Assembly: GCF_006715785.1 (NCBI RefSeq)
Contig: NZ_VFNX01000003.1
Location: 248,001-312,000 of the forward strand
Length of the DNA: 64,000 bases
Direction: 5' to 3'
Origin: Streptomyces puniciscabiei
GTDB lineage: Bacteria > Actinomycetota > Actinomycetes > Streptomycetales > Streptomycetaceae
The notes beneath the pieces are model-generated. The model was not told where the DNA came from. It searched no databases and was given only the letters and a program-made list of their open reading frames with translations. Numbering within the stretch: position 1 is the stretch's first letter; every line of letters starts with the position of its first letter. This document shows positions 9,147-18,006 of this stretch, in pieces. The translations under genes and the position numbers were made by a program.

Positions 9147-9653
9147 ATGACGGACGCGGACGCATCGGATGCCAGGGACCGGGACCCGGAGGGGCGGGCC
9201 CGCAGCGCGCGGCCCCGGGACGGGCTCGGCCGGCCGCTGCCCTACGGCACGCAGGGCGTTCCCCGGCAGCCGGAGGGTGTCGTGCGGCGGCCGCGGGAGA
9301 CGGTCGAGGAGGCGCAGGCGCTGCTGGACGCGGGGAAGCCGTTCCACGCGCACGAGGTGTTCGAGGACGCCTGGAAGTCGGGGCCCGAGGAGGAGCGGAC
9401 GCTGTGGCGGGGGCTCGCCCAGCTGGCGGTGGGCCTCACGCACGCGGCGCGCGGGAACGCCGTGGGCGGGGCCCGGCTGCTGCGGCGGGGCGCGGGGGCG
9501 CTCGCGGAATGGGAGAGCGGGCAGGGCGAGGACCGGCCGTACGGGATCGATCTGGCCGGGCTCACCCGGTGGGCGCGGGAGCTGGCGGCGCGGGTGGAGA
9601 GCGGCGAGGGGCCCGTGGACGCGGGGGACGAGGCGCCCCGGCTCCGTTCCTGA
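9147..9653 (+). CDS. DUF309 domain protein
   Basis: 168 aa. A charged N-terminal third (about 50 residues rich in Asp/Arg) precedes the DUF309 helical domain, with the family's hallmark ALLDAGKPFHAHEVFEDAWK and LWRGLAQLAVGLTHAARGN. The HEVFEDAW/LWRGLAQ pair suggests a metal or ligand pocket, but no biochemical role is known to me. It begins at the ATG 9147; upstream in-frame sequence overlaps the tRNA region and is not coding. Not obviously in an operon with cobF, which starts 67 bases later. Confidence 0.85.
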   Translation: MTDADASDARDRDPEGRARSARPRDGLGRPLPYGTQGVPRQPEGVVRRPRETVEEAQALLDAGKPFHAHEVFEDAWKSGPEEERTLWRGLAQLAVGLTHAARGNAVGGARLLRRGAGALAEWESGQGEDRPYGIDLAGLTRWARELAARVESGEGPVDAGDEAPRLRS

Positions 9654-9720
9654 GGGCCGCTGTCGCCGTGCGTGTGGACGCGGTGCACCCGCTGTCAGTG
9701 GCATGCGGCAGACTCGGGGC

Positions 9721-10494
9721 GTGCGAAAGATTCATGTCATCGGTATCGGCGCGGGCGACCCCGAGCAGCTCACCCTGCAGGCGGTCAGGGCGCTGCGGAG
9801 CACGGACGTGTTCTTCCTGCTCGACAAGGGCGAGGTGAAGGGCGATCTCACCCAGCTCCGCCGGGACATGCTGGACGCGCATCTGCCTCAGGGGTCGTAC
9901 CGGGTGGTGGAGGCACGTGACCCGGAGCGGGACCGGAAGGCGGGCGGGTCGGCGTACTCGCCGGCGGTGGAGGACTGGCGCAGCGCCCGCGCCGGGATCT
10001 ACGAGCGCCTGATCGCCGAGGAGCTGGGCGAGGACGGCACCGGCGCCTTCCTCGTGTGGGGCGATCCGGCGTTGTACGACAGCACGCTCGGGATCCTCCA
10101 GGAGGTGCTGGAGCGCGGCGCGGTCGCGTTCGAGTACGAGGTGATACCCGGCATCAGCAGTGTCTCCACCCTGGTCGCCCGGCACCGTACGGGCCTGAAC
10201 CGGGTGGCCCGGCCGGTGCAGATCACCACCGGGCGGCGGCTGGCCGAGGGGCTCCCCGAGGGCGTGGACGACGTGGTCGTGATGCTGGACGCCCACCAGG
10301 CCTTCCGGAAGTACGCGGGGGAGGACATCGACATCTACTGGGGCGCGTATCTCGGCACTCCGGACGAGCTCCTGGTCTCCGGCCCGATCGCCGAGGCCGG
10401 TCCGCGCATCGAGCGGGTGCGGGCCGAGGCGCGCGAGCGCAAGGGCTGGATCATGGACACGTACCTGCTGCGCAGAAACCCCGGGGACCGGTAG
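9721..10494 (+). CDS. cobF: Precorrin-6A synthase (deacetylating)
   Basis: 257 aa. Catalyses C1 methylation of precorrin-5 with loss of acetate, giving precorrin-6A in aerobic cobalamin synthesis. Seen: KIHVIGIGAGDPEQLTLQAV (SAM-dependent tetrapyrrole methylase start), DVFFLLDKGEVKGDL specific for CobF, VWGDPALYDSTLGIL, and YEVIPGISSVSTL. The GTG at 9721 gives a protein that begins at the expected VRKIHVIG. The stop codon lies inside a 26-base tandem duplication. cobK, the next pathway step, lies 0.6 kb away on the other strand. Confidence 0.93.
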   Translation: MRKIHVIGIGAGDPEQLTLQAVRALRSTDVFFLLDKGEVKGDLTQLRRDMLDAHLPQGSYRVVEARDPERDRKAGGSAYSPAVEDWRSARAGIYERLIAEELGEDGTGAFLVWGDPALYDSTLGILQEVLERGAVAFEYEVIPGISSVSTLVARHRTGLNRVARPVQITTGRRLAEGLPEGVDDVVVMLDAHQAFRKYAGEDIDIYWGAYLGTPDELLVSGPIAEAGPRIERVRAEARERKGWIMDTYLLRRNPGDR

Positions 10495-10535
10495 CCGCGC
10501 CACGCGGAGACCCCGGGGACCGGTAGCCGCGCCAC
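10478..10535. repeat. 26-bp tandem duplication across the cobF stop codon
   Basis: The 26 bases 10478-10503 recur exactly at 10510-10535, period 32. Each copy contains CCGGGGACCGGTAG, the TAG of the first copy being the cobF stop. The second copy lies in the gap before the zinc-ribbon gene. Each copy has the self-complementary CCGG(GGA)CCGG, so the pair could fold, but no clear terminator results. Confidence 0.85.
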
Positions 10536-10584
10536 CGTCGAAAACCGGGTGAGGCGGAGGCCTGACGCCGGTCATACTCGGGCC

Positions 10585-11079
10585 ATGTCCGGCTCTCCCG
10601 TCCGCTTCCGCGATCCGCGCAGCACGGAGTACGACTTCCTGGACTCGATCCTGGTCCACTGCCCGCGCTGCGACCGCGTCGCCCGCGTCCAGCGGCAGCC
10701 GCACCCCGAGGCACGGCCGTTCTTCGCGCCCCGGCGGCTGGTCTGCCGGTCGTGCGGTCTGTCCCGGACCTGGGCGGGCCGGTGCGTCGGCCTGTGGGCG
10801 GGGTCGAGAGGGCCCGCCGAGGACCCCTGCTTCGGTGCCCGTCTGTGGCTGCAGCGCGAGACGCGGCACGGCTGGTTGTGGGCCTACGACCTGCGGCACC
10901 TCGACCTGATCCGCGGCTGGACCGCCGCCGGTCTGCGCGAGCGTGCCCCGTGGTACGACACCGGGCAGAGGATGACCCTGGCCGCCAGGCTGCCGGCCTG
11001 GATCAAGTCCGCCAAGAACCGGGACGAGGTGCTGCGCACCATCGACCGGATCCGGGCGTCCGTCCTCACTCCGGGCTGA
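10585..11079 (+). CDS. Zinc-ribbon protein of unknown function
   Basis: 164 aa. Two Cys pairs, CPRC near residue 24 and CRSC near residue 55, are spaced like a TFIIB/RNA-polymerase-type zinc ribbon; the start is PVRFRDPRSTEYDFLD. The C-terminal half contains FGARLWLQRETRHGWLWAYD and ends in a basic helical stretch (ARLPAWIKSAKNRDEVLRTI). I do not recognise a named family beyond actinobacterial hypothetical proteins with this ribbon. Its 3' end overlaps the convergent cobK by 14 bases. The start ATG 10585 is chosen because upstream in-frame codons read through the repeat region. Confidence 0.75.
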   Translation: MSGSPVRFRDPRSTEYDFLDSILVHCPRCDRVARVQRQPHPEARPFFAPRRLVCRSCGLSRTWAGRCVGLWAGSRGPAEDPCFGARLWLQRETRHGWLWAYDLRHLDLIRGWTAAGLRERAPWYDTGQRMTLAARLPAWIKSAKNRDEVLRTIDRIRASVLTPG

Positions 11080-11812
11080 GGCCGAGCCAGTCCAGTACGC
11101 CCGCCACGTCGGCGACGGCCGCCACGCCCTGCGGGAGCGGGGGGCGCCGTACGACGACCACGGGCAGGCCGAGTTCCCGCGCCGCCGTCAGCTTCGCGGC
11201 CGTGGCCTGCCCGCCGCTGTCCTTGGTCACCAGCACCTCGATCCGACGGGTGCGCAGCAGCTCCGTCTCGTCGGCGACGGTGAACGGGCCGCGTGCCAGG
11301 ACCACTTCGGTGTCCGGGGGCATGGGCGGCCCGGGCGGTTCGACGGAGCGTACGACGAAGTGCAGATCCGTCAGGTGGGCGAACGCGGCGAGCCCCAGGC
11401 GCCCGGTGCTGAGGAAGACCCGGCGGCCGAGGCCGGACAGTGCCGTCGCGGCACCGGCCAGGGACGGGACGTCGTACCAGCGGTCGCCGGGGCCCGGCCG
11501 CCAGCCGGGGCGGCGCAGGACCACCGCCGGGACGCCGGTGGCGGCCGCCGCGCGGGCCGCGTTGACCGTGATCGCCGCGGCGAAGGGGTGCGTGGCGTCG
11601 ACCAGGGCGTCCACGTGGTGCGTGCGCAGCCAGCCGGCCAGGCCCTCCGCGCCGCCGAAGCCGCCGATCCGTACCTCGCCCGCGACCGCTCCGGGCCGCG
11701 CGACCCGGCCGGCCAGGGAGGTGGTCACGCGGACGCCGGTGCGGGCGGCGAGGTCGGCGGCGAGGCGGCGGGCCTCGGTGGTGCCGCCGAGGATCAGGAC
11801 GTGCGCGGGCAT
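11066..11812 (-). CDS. cobK: Precorrin-6A reductase
   Basis: 248 aa. NADPH-dependent reduction of precorrin-6A to precorrin-6B. Seen: N-terminal nucleotide-binding start HVLILGGTTEARRLAADLAA, VDALVDATHPFAAAITVNA, VLRRPGW, GRRVFLSTGRLGL and LVTKDSGGQATAAKL, all standard CbiJ/CobK blocks. It acts on the product of CobF encoded nearby on the opposite strand, so two consecutive pathway steps sit together while the rest of the pathway is elsewhere. ATG start at 11812; longer upstream frame overlaps the divergent HAD gene and is spurious. Confidence 0.93.
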   Translation of the reverse strand: MPAHVLILGGTTEARRLAADLAARTGVRVTTSLAGRVARPGAVAGEVRIGGFGGAEGLAGWLRTHHVDALVDATHPFAAAITVNAARAAAATGVPAVVLRRPGWRPGPGDRWYDVPSLAGAATALSGLGRRVFLSTGRLGLAAFAHLTDLHFVVRSVEPPGPPMPPDTEVVLARGPFTVADETELLRTRRIEVLVTKDSGGQATAAKLTAARELGLPVVVVRRPPLPQGVAAVADVAGVLDWLGLSPE

Positions 11813-11872
11813 AGGGGTGAGCGTACGAGGTCGTACGGGACGGTCGGCCGTGCGGGTCGCTACCGTCGGGGC

Positions 11873-12661
11873 ATGCAATCCGTGCAGTCCGTGCGTGCCG
11901 TGCTGATCGACATCGACGGTGTCCTCACCGTTTCCTGGAAGCCGCTGCCGGGAGCGGTCGAGGCGCTGCGATCCTTTCGGGAGGCGGGGCTGGGGGTGGT
12001 CCTGGTGACCAACACCACCTCCCGGTCCCGGGCGTCCATCGCGGGATCGCTCGCGGACGCGGGGTTCCCGGTGGGCGCCGAGGACATCCTGACGGCGCCC
12101 ACGGCCACCGCCGACCATCTGGCCGGGGCCCGCGTCGCGCTGCTGAACAGCGGGGACATCGGCGAGGATCTGGAGGGGATCACCCTGGTCGGCGACTCCG
12201 ACGAGGACGTACCGGATGTCGTGCTGCTGGGCGGCGCCGGGCCGGAGTTCGGTTACGAGGCGCTCAACCGCGCCTTCGGGCGGCTCCAGCGGGGCGCGCG
12301 GCTGGTCGCCATGCACCGGAACCTGTACTGGCGGACGGACGAGGGACTCCAGCTCGACGCGGGGGCCTTTCTGGCGGGCCTGGAGGCGGCCGCCGGGGCC
12401 GAGGCGGAGATCACCGGCAAGCCGTCGCGGGCGTTCTTCGAGGCGGCCCTCGGACGTCTCGGGGTGGGCGCGGAGCAGGCGCTGATGATCGGGGACGATG
12501 TCGAGTACGACGTCCTGGCGGCGCAACGGCTGGGCATCACCGGGGTGTTGGTCCGCACGGGCAAGTTCCTGCCGGAGTCCCTGGAGCGCGCGAGCGGCAC
12601 CCCCGACCATGTCCTGGACTCCTTCGCGGACCTCCCGGCGCTGCTCGGGCTAGCGCAGTAG
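11873..12661 (+). CDS. HAD-IIA family phosphatase
   Basis: 262 aa. HAD superfamily with the IIA-type cap: motif I DIDGVL (nucleophile Asp), motif II VLVTNTTS, Lys motif ITGKPSRAFFEAAL, and motif IV MIGDDVEYDVLAAQRLG. These are NagD/4-nitrophenylphosphatase-like hydrolases acting on small phosphate esters, related to the mammalian LHPP group. Substrate unknown. The gene runs divergently from cobK and its end overlaps the convergent TauE-like permease by 12 bases. Confidence 0.9.
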   Translation: MQSVQSVRAVLIDIDGVLTVSWKPLPGAVEALRSFREAGLGVVLVTNTTSRSRASIAGSLADAGFPVGAEDILTAPTATADHLAGARVALLNSGDIGEDLEGITLVGDSDEDVPDVVLLGGAGPEFGYEALNRAFGRLQRGARLVAMHRNLYWRTDEGLQLDAGAFLAGLEAAAGAEAEITGKPSRAFFEAALGRLGVGAEQALMIGDDVEYDVLAAQRLGITGVLVRTGKFLPESLERASGTPDHVLDSFADLPALLGLAQ

Positions 12662-13429
12662 GAGCTGCACTCCGCCCACGACGGTGGCCGCGATCACGAG
12701 TTGTTCGAAGAGGCGCTGGTTGATCCTGTTCACAGCCCACGTGCCGAACAACGCACCGGGCACGACGAACACCGCGAGCGCGGCGTCGAGCAGCAGCGAG
12801 CGCCCGTCGATGAGACCGAGGCCCGCGCTGAACGGCACCTTGGACACGTTCACGATCAGGAAGAAGAAGGCGGAGGTGCCGAGGAAGCCCAGCTTCCGGA
12901 AGCCCGCCGACAGCAGGTACATCGACATCACCGGGCCGCCCGCGTTGGCGACCATCGTGGTGAACCCGCCGAGCACCCCGTACGAGCGGGCTTTGGCCCG
13001 GCCCGCCCGGGTGGTCACCGTGTCCGGCGCGTCCCCGGCCCCGCCGTTCTCCCGGCGCCGCCGCCACACCGTCACCCCCGCCATCAGCAGCAGGATCGCG
13101 CCGATCGAGGTCCGTACGATCCCGTCGTCGGCCCACATCAGGAACAGCGTGCCGGCCACCACGCCGGCCGCGACGGCCGGGAACAGCCGGCACAGGGTGG
13201 GCCAGTGGGCGTGCCGCCGGTAGGTGAGGACGGCGAGCACGTCGCCGGCGATCAGGACGGGCAGCAGGACGCCGGTGGAGGCGCGGGCGGGCAGGACGGC
13301 GGCGAAGATCGCGAGGCTGACCGTGTTGGCCCCGCTCACCGCGGTCTTGGAGAAGCCGACGAGGAGGGCCGCGAAGGCGAGCCCCGCGAACCCCCAGCCG
13401 GATATGTGCCAGAGCGTCATCGTGTTCAT
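12650..13429 (-). CDS. TauE/SafE-family sulfite/organic anion permease
   Basis: 259 aa with eight or so hydrophobic segments in two repeats. The first repeat has GLAFAALLVGFSKTAVSGANTVSL, close to the family's GFsKTGvpG motif, and the second has YGVLGGFTTMVANAGGPVMS. Members move sulfite, sulfoacetate or related anions across the inner membrane. No sulfur metabolism gene is adjacent, so the substrate is open. ATG at 13429 preferred; a TTG 27 bases upstream has its GGAGG too close. Confidence 0.88.
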   Translation of the reverse strand: MNTMTLWHISGWGFAGLAFAALLVGFSKTAVSGANTVSLAIFAAVLPARASTGVLLPVLIAGDVLAVLTYRRHAHWPTLCRLFPAVAAGVVAGTLFLMWADDGIVRTSIGAILLLMAGVTVWRRRRENGGAGDAPDTVTTRAGRAKARSYGVLGGFTTMVANAGGPVMSMYLLSAGFRKLGFLGTSAFFFLIVNVSKVPFSAGLGLIDGRSLLLDAALAVFVVPGALFGTWAVNRINQRLFEQLVIAATVVGGVQLLLR

Positions 13430-13534
13430 GCGGGGACCGATGCTATGTCCGGACAAGCCTCCGCGTAAGGACCGTCTCGCCAGGTGGCCCCTGCCGCACC
13501 CCTTGGGCCGGCCATGACCGGATCCCGCCGCCCG

Positions 13535-15049
13535 CTACGACCGTTCCGCGTACTGCGCGCGCAGCTCCCGCTTGAGCACCTTCATGCTGGGACCGAGCGG
13601 CATGGCGTCCGTGAACTCCACGCGCCGCGGGTACTTGTGCCGGCCGAGGTGTTCCTTGGACCACTCGGTGATCGCGGCGGCGTCGGGGCCGGCGCCCTGG
13701 GCCGGTACGACGACGGCGCAGACCTCCTCGCCGTGCAGCTCGTCGGGCAGGCCGATGACAGCGACCTGGGCGACGGCGGGGTGACGCATCAGCACCTCCT
13801 CGACCTCCCTCGGGTACACGTTGTAGCCGCCGCGGATGATGACGTCCTTCTTGCGGTCGACGATCCGGAGGAAGCCGTCCTCGTCCTTGGTGCCGAGGTC
13901 ACCGGTGCGGAACCAGCCGTCGACCAGGGCCTCGGCGGTGGCCTCGGGCCGGCCGAGGTAACCGGAGAAGACGTTGTGGCCGCGGATGACGACCTCGCCG
14001 AGCTCCCCCGCCGGCAGCAGCTCGATGCGGCCCTCCACCTCGGCACGGGCGATCTCCACGTCGATGCCCCACAGCGGATGGCCGATGGTGCCCGCCTTCG
14101 TGCCGAAGACCGGCTGGTTGACGGTGGCCGTCGGCGAGGTCTCCGACAGCCCGTACCCCTCGTAGATCTTCGCCCCGAACGCCTCCTCGAACCGCTCCAG
14201 TACGGCGACCGGGAGCGAGGCCCCGCCGGAGATGCACACGCGCAGGGCGGGCAGCGTGCCGGCGTCCTGCGCGGCCGCCGCGAGGGCGACGAACATGGTC
14301 GGCACCCCGTGGAAGGTGTTCACCCCCTCCTTGGCCATCAGCTCGATGGCGCGGGCCGCGTCGAAGCGGGGCAGCAGCACGAGCGTGGCGCCCGCCCGCC
14401 AGGTCGAGTTGAGCGACACCGTCTGGCCGAAGGCGTGGAACAGCGGCAGCGCGCCGAGGGCGATGTCGTCGGCGCGGATGTCGTTGGCGTCGAAGGCGTT
14501 GACGGTCGCGTTCATCACGAGGTTGAAGTGACTGAGCACGGCACCCTTCGGGACGCCGGTCGTCCCGCTCGTGTAGAAGATCACCGCCGGGTCGTCGGCG
14601 GCCCGGGTGACGTACGACGGCAGCGGCTCGGCGTCACCGGCGAGCTGGTCGAACTCCTCGCCGAGCACGGCCACTCGGACGCCGGTGGCCTCGGCGGCGG
14701 CCCGGCCGGTCGCCGCCTGGGCCGGGTGGACGAGCAGCAGGGTCGCCGCGCTGTCCGTGAGCACGTGCTCGACCTCGCCGGCCGACAGCAGCAGATGCAC
14801 GGGGACGACGACTCCGCCCGCCGCGGCGATCGCGTAGTAGGCGACCGGGAACTCGGCGGTGTTGGGGGCCATCAACGCCACGCGGTCGCCCGGCCGTACG
14901 CCGAGACGCGCGAGGGCGCCCGCCCGGGCCAGCGCTTTTCGCCACACCTCGGCGAAGGTGAGCCGCAGCTCCCCCTCGACGAGGGCGGTCTTGTCGGGAC
15001 GGCGCCGGGCGTTCTCGGCGAGAATGGCGGCGACGGACAGGGTTGCCAT
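13535..15049 (-). CDS. Long-chain acyl-CoA synthetase / AMP-dependent ligase
   Basis: 504 aa. ANL-superfamily enzyme that adenylates a carboxylic acid and forms its CoA thioester. Seen: P-loop-like FYTSGTTGVPKGAVLSHFN, YEGYGLSETSPT, GWFRTGDLGTKDEDGFLRI and the C-terminal RKKDVIIRGGYNVYPREVEE with the hinge Lys/Asp region. The length is typical of bacterial FadD-like enzymes. It is co-oriented with and downstream of a thiolase gene, but a short inverted-repeat element lies between them. A role in fatty or aromatic acid catabolism is inferred from the pairing. Confidence 0.92.
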   Translation of the reverse strand: MATLSVAAILAENARRRPDKTALVEGELRLTFAEVWRKALARAGALARLGVRPGDRVALMAPNTAEFPVAYYAIAAAGGVVVPVHLLLSAGEVEHVLTDSAATLLLVHPAQAATGRAAAEATGVRVAVLGEEFDQLAGDAEPLPSYVTRAADDPAVIFYTSGTTGVPKGAVLSHFNLVMNATVNAFDANDIRADDIALGALPLFHAFGQTVSLNSTWRAGATLVLLPRFDAARAIELMAKEGVNTFHGVPTMFVALAAAAQDAGTLPALRVCISGGASLPVAVLERFEEAFGAKIYEGYGLSETSPTATVNQPVFGTKAGTIGHPLWGIDVEIARAEVEGRIELLPAGELGEVVIRGHNVFSGYLGRPEATAEALVDGWFRTGDLGTKDEDGFLRIVDRKKDVIIRGGYNVYPREVEEVLMRHPAVAQVAVIGLPDELHGEEVCAVVVPAQGAGPDAAAITEWSKEHLGRHKYPRRVEFTDAMPLGPSMKVLKRELRAQYAERS

Positions 15050-15118
15050 GGAGTGCTGCTCCGTTTCCTGACTGCGGCTCGAGTGACCGGATCCCCCGTG
15101 GGAAAAGCGCCTGGGCCC

Positions 15119-15233
15119 AGGCCCTGTCGTCAAACTCCCTCCCCCAGCCTTCGGCCGGGGGGACCCCCAGAGCACGCACCTGACGCCGCAGGGCCGCCCT
15201 CCGGGCGACGACGGGAGTTCGACGACAAGACCT
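15119..15233. mobile_element. MITE-like element with terminal inverted repeats (copy 1)
   Basis: 115 bp bounded by imperfect 21-bp inverted repeats: left GGCCCTGTCGTCAAACTCCC (from 15120) and right GGGAGTTCGACGACAAGACC (from 15213). It encodes nothing. Inside are a GC-rich hairpin (CCCAGCCTTCGGCCGGGGGG) and AGCACGCACCTG, shared with the second copy at 46457-46556. Its right end merges with the CTAG that supplies the thiolase stop codon. No transposase is in the window; a non-autonomous element or dispersed repeat is inferred. Confidence 0.65.
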
Positions 15234-16419
15234 AGTGCCGCTCGACCAGCACCGCGCTCCCCTGCCCCACACCCACGCACATGGTCGCCAGGCCCCGCTC
15301 CGCTCCCGTGCGCCGCATCCGGTGCAGGAGCGTGGTCAGGATGCGGGCGCCGGAGCAGCCGAGGGGATGGCCGAGGGCGATCGCGCCGCCGGTGGGGTTG
15401 ACCAGGTCGGGGTCGATGCCCAGCTGGTCGACGCAGGCGAGGGCCTGGGCGGCGAACGCCTCGTTGAACTCGGCCTCCTGCAGGCCGGCGATGTCCCAGC
15501 CGGCCCGGGCCAGCACCTTGCGGGTGGCGGGGACCGGGCCGATGCCCATCACGTCGGGGTGGACCCCGGCGGAGGCGCCCGCGACATAGCGCCCCAGGGA
15601 CTCCAGGCCGAGCTCGTTCAGGGCCTCCTCGCTGACCAGGAGCAGCCCGGCCGCGCCGTCGTTCATCGGCGAGGCGTTGCCGGCGGTGACCGTACCGCCC
15701 TGGCGGAAGACGGGCTTCAGCCGGCCGAGCTTCTCCAGCGAGGTGTCCTCGCGGACGCACTCGTCCTGCTCGACCACGATGCCGTCCGGTCGCTCCACGG
15801 GCAGGAGTTCGTCGTCGAAGTGGCCGTTCTTGCGGGCGGCGGCGGCGAGTTGGTGGCTGCGCAGGGCGAACGCGTCCTGGCGCTCGCGGGAGATGCCGTA
15901 CCGCTCGGCGACCTCCTCGGCGGTCTCGCCCATGGACAGCAGGCCGTGCAGGTCCTTCATCGCCGGGTTGACCAGGCGCCAGCCGAGCCGGGTGTCGTGG
16001 GTCTCGATGCGCTGCGGCAGGGCTTCGTCGGGGCGGGGCAGCACGAAGGGGGCGCGGCTCATGGATTCGGAGCCGCCCGCGATCACGATGTCGGCCTCGC
16101 CGGAGGCGATGGTGCGGGCGGCCGTGGTGACCGCCTCCAGGCCGGAGGCGCACAGCCGGTTGACGGTGGCGCCGGGCACGGACTCGGGCAGCCCGGCGAG
16201 CAGGGCGGCCATGCGGGCCACATTGCGGTTGTCCTCGCCGGCCTGGTTGGCCGCGCCCCAGTAGACGTCGTCGATCCGGGCCGGGTCGAGGGCGGGCACG
16301 TCGGCCACCAGGTGGCGGATCACGGTGGCCGCCAGGTCGTCGGGGCGGACGCAGGAGAGGGCTCCACGCAGCTTGCCGATGGGGGTGCGGCGGGCGGCCG
16401 CGAAGTGGACGGGACGCAC
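15232..16419 (-). CDS. Acetyl-CoA C-acyltransferase (thiolase, PcaF/FadA type)
   Basis: 395 aa. Catalyses thiolytic cleavage of 3-ketoacyl-CoA (or the reverse condensation). Seen: nucleophile Cys in [56 protein letters not shown] with the catalytic His, and the second Cys in [12 protein letters not shown]. The GTG start at 16419 has AGGAG nine bases upstream. The TAG stop is shared with the end of the inverted-repeat element. The downstream acyl-CoA synthetase suggests a beta-oxidation or ketoadipate-type role; the family is certain, the exact substrate is not. Confidence 0.93.
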   Translation of the reverse strand: MRPVHFAAARRTPIGKLRGALSCVRPDDLAATVIRHLVADVPALDPARIDDVYWGAANQAGEDNRNVARMAALLAGLPESVPGATVNRLCASGLEAVTTAARTIASGEADIVIAGGSESMSRAPFVLPRPDEALPQRIETHDTRLGWRLVNPAMKDLHGLLSMGETAEEVAERYGISRERQDAFALRSHQLAAAARKNGHFDDELLPVERPDGIVVEQDECVREDTSLEKLGRLKPVFRQGGTVTAGNASPMNDGAAGLLLVSEEALNELGLESLGRYVAGASAGVHPDVMGIGPVPATRKVLARAGWDIAGLQEAEFNEAFAAQALACVDQLGIDPDLVNPTGGAIALGHPLGCSGARILTTLLHRMRRTGAERGLATMCVGVGQGSAVLVERH

Positions 16420-16489
16420 GGCTTTCGACTCCTGACCTACGACCGATCGACGCCACTGTCGACCGGCGGACCACACGGGGACGCTTAAT

Positions 16490-16500
16490 TAGCACTGCTA
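16490..16500. promoter_or_regulatory. Small palindrome between thiolase and serine hydrolase genes
   Basis: TAGCA-C-TGCTA is a perfect 11-bp inverted repeat in an unusually AT-rich patch (CTTAATTAGCACTGCTAG) in a region that is otherwise over 70% GC. It lies 70 bases upstream of the thiolase start and 76 bases before the divergent hydrolase, so it could be an operator for both. Confidence 0.35.
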
Positions 16501-16575
16501 GTTTTGGACTATAGACCTCCGGGCGGCCCACTGGGAAGATCCCCCGTACCGGCCCCCGCGTCACCCGGAGGAGAC

Positions 16576-17385
16576 ATGCGCCACGTCCGCGAGCACACCC
16601 TCGACGGCACCCACGGTCCGGTCGCCGTGCGCGAGTGGCCGCACCCCGCGCCGAGGTACCTGGCCCTGGTGGTGCACGGATACGGCGAGCACGCGGGCCG
16701 GTACGAGGAGCTGGCCGCCGTACTGACCGGGCACGGGGCCGCCGTGTACGGGCCCGATCACGTCGGCCACGGCAGGTCGGGCGGGGAGCGGGTGCTGATC
16801 GAGGACTTCGAGGACGTGGTCACGGACGTCCACGCGGTGGCGGACCTCGCCCGGGCCGCGCACCCCGGCCTGCCGCTCGTCCTGGTCGGCCACTCGATGG
16901 GCGGCCTGATCGCATCCCGCTACGCCCAGCGGTACGGCGCCGAGCTGAGCGCGCTGATCCTGTCCGGACCGGTGATCGGCGCCTGGGAGCTGCCCGGGCG
17001 GCTGCTGGCCCTGCCGGAGATCCCGGACACCCCGGTGAGCCCCGCCGCGCTCTCCCGGGACCCGGCCGTCGGCGCCGCTTACGCGGCCGATCCGCTGGTG
17101 TGGCACGGGCCGATGAAGCGGCCGACGCTGGAGGCGTTCGCGCGCACCCTGCGGACCGTCGACCGGGGCGGTGACATCGGCCCGCTGCCCCTGCTGTGGC
17201 TGCACGGGGACGACGACCGGCTGGTGCCGCTGCCCGGCAGCCGGATCGGCGTGGAGCGGCTGGCGGGCTCCCGGCTGACCGAGCGGATCTTCGCCGGGGC
17301 CCGGCACGAGGTGTTCCACGAGACGGACAGGAAGGAGGCCTTCGCCGAGGTGATCCGCTTCCTGGACCGGTCACTGCTCCGCTGA
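16576..17385 (+). CDS. Alpha/beta hydrolase, monoacylglycerol-lipase-like (serine aminopeptidase S33 fold)
   Basis: 269 aa. Oxyanion region HGYGEHAGRYEELA and DHVGHGRSGGER, nucleophile elbow GHSMGG (Ser about residue 110), catalytic Asp in WLHGDDDRLVP and His in ARHEVFHE, the usual layout of monoglyceride lipases/lysophospholipases. No signal peptide, so cytoplasmic. ATG 16576 is fixed by CGGAGGAG six bases upstream. It is divergent from the thiolase/acyl-CoA synthetase genes, which fits lipid breakdown, but that link is inference. Confidence 0.9.
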   Translation: MRHVREHTLDGTHGPVAVREWPHPAPRYLALVVHGYGEHAGRYEELAAVLTGHGAAVYGPDHVGHGRSGGERVLIEDFEDVVTDVHAVADLARAAHPGLPLVLVGHSMGGLIASRYAQRYGAELSALILSGPVIGAWELPGRLLALPEIPDTPVSPAALSRDPAVGAAYAADPLVWHGPMKRPTLEAFARTLRTVDRGGDIGPLPLLWLHGDDDRLVPLPGSRIGVERLAGSRLTERIFAGARHEVFHETDRKEAFAEVIRFLDRSLLR

Positions 17386-17470
17386 TCAGGCCTGTTTGCT
17401 CCTCCAGGCGCTGGGCACCCGCCCCTTCGGACAGGACCGTACACAGCCGATGAAAGGGGACGGACACACC

Positions 17471-17977
17471 ATGACGGTGATGAAGAGCACGCTGCCCGAG
17501 GAGGCGCTCGGCGTCACCGGGACCGCCCTGCAGGAGACCCTGGTGGACCTGCTCGGACTGTCGCTGATCGGGAAGCAGGCGCACTGGAACATCGTGGGCC
17601 CGCGGTTCCGGTCGATCCACCTCCAGCTGGACGAGGTGGTGGCGACGGCCCGCGCCCACTCCGACACGGTCGCCGAGCGCGCCGCCGCACTGGGCGTGTC
17701 CCCGGACGGCCGGCCCGAGACCGTCGCCGCGACCTTCGCGCTGCCCGGCACCAAGGACGGCTGGCTGCGCGACACCGAGGTCGTGGAGCTGATGGTGTCG
17801 GCACTCGAAGCGGTCGTCGGACGGCTTCGCGAGCGGATCGCGGCCACGGCCGAGCCCGACCCGGTCACCCAGGACCTCCTGATCTCCGTCACCGCCGACC
17901 TGGAGAAGCAGCGCTGGATGTTCGAGGCCGAGAACCACCCGCGCGAGACCGCCTCCAGCCAGACCGCCTCCAGCTAG
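17471..17977 (+). CDS. Dps-family ferritin-like protein
   Basis: 168 aa. Mini-ferritin that forms a 12-mer, oxidises and stores iron and may bind DNA under stress. The inter-subunit ferroxidase ligands are all visible: HWNIVGPRFRSIH, LDEVV and DTVAER. It has a short flexible N-terminus (MTVMKSTLPEEA) and a C-terminal tail ending TASSQTASS. Streptomyces have several Dps paralogues (DpsA-C); I cannot say which this is. The ATG at 17471 is used; an in-frame ATG at 17450 would place AAAGGGG inside the coding region. DUF3140 and HhH genes follow closely on the same strand. Confidence 0.92.
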   Translation: MTVMKSTLPEEALGVTGTALQETLVDLLGLSLIGKQAHWNIVGPRFRSIHLQLDEVVATARAHSDTVAERAAALGVSPDGRPETVAATFALPGTKDGWLRDTEVVELMVSALEAVVGRLRERIAATAEPDPVTQDLLISVTADLEKQRWMFEAENHPRETASSQTASS

Positions 17978-18006
17978 CCGACACTCCCGCACGGAAGGGG
18001 AGGCCC

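Noticed and set aside
13535..16564. A 1009-codon open frame spanning the acyl-CoA synthetase and the thiolase, suggesting a fusion protein
   Set aside because: Only the synthetase part is real protein; the upstream part is an Arg/Pro-rich antisense-like frame inside the thiolase gene, and the synthetase has its own ATG at 15049.
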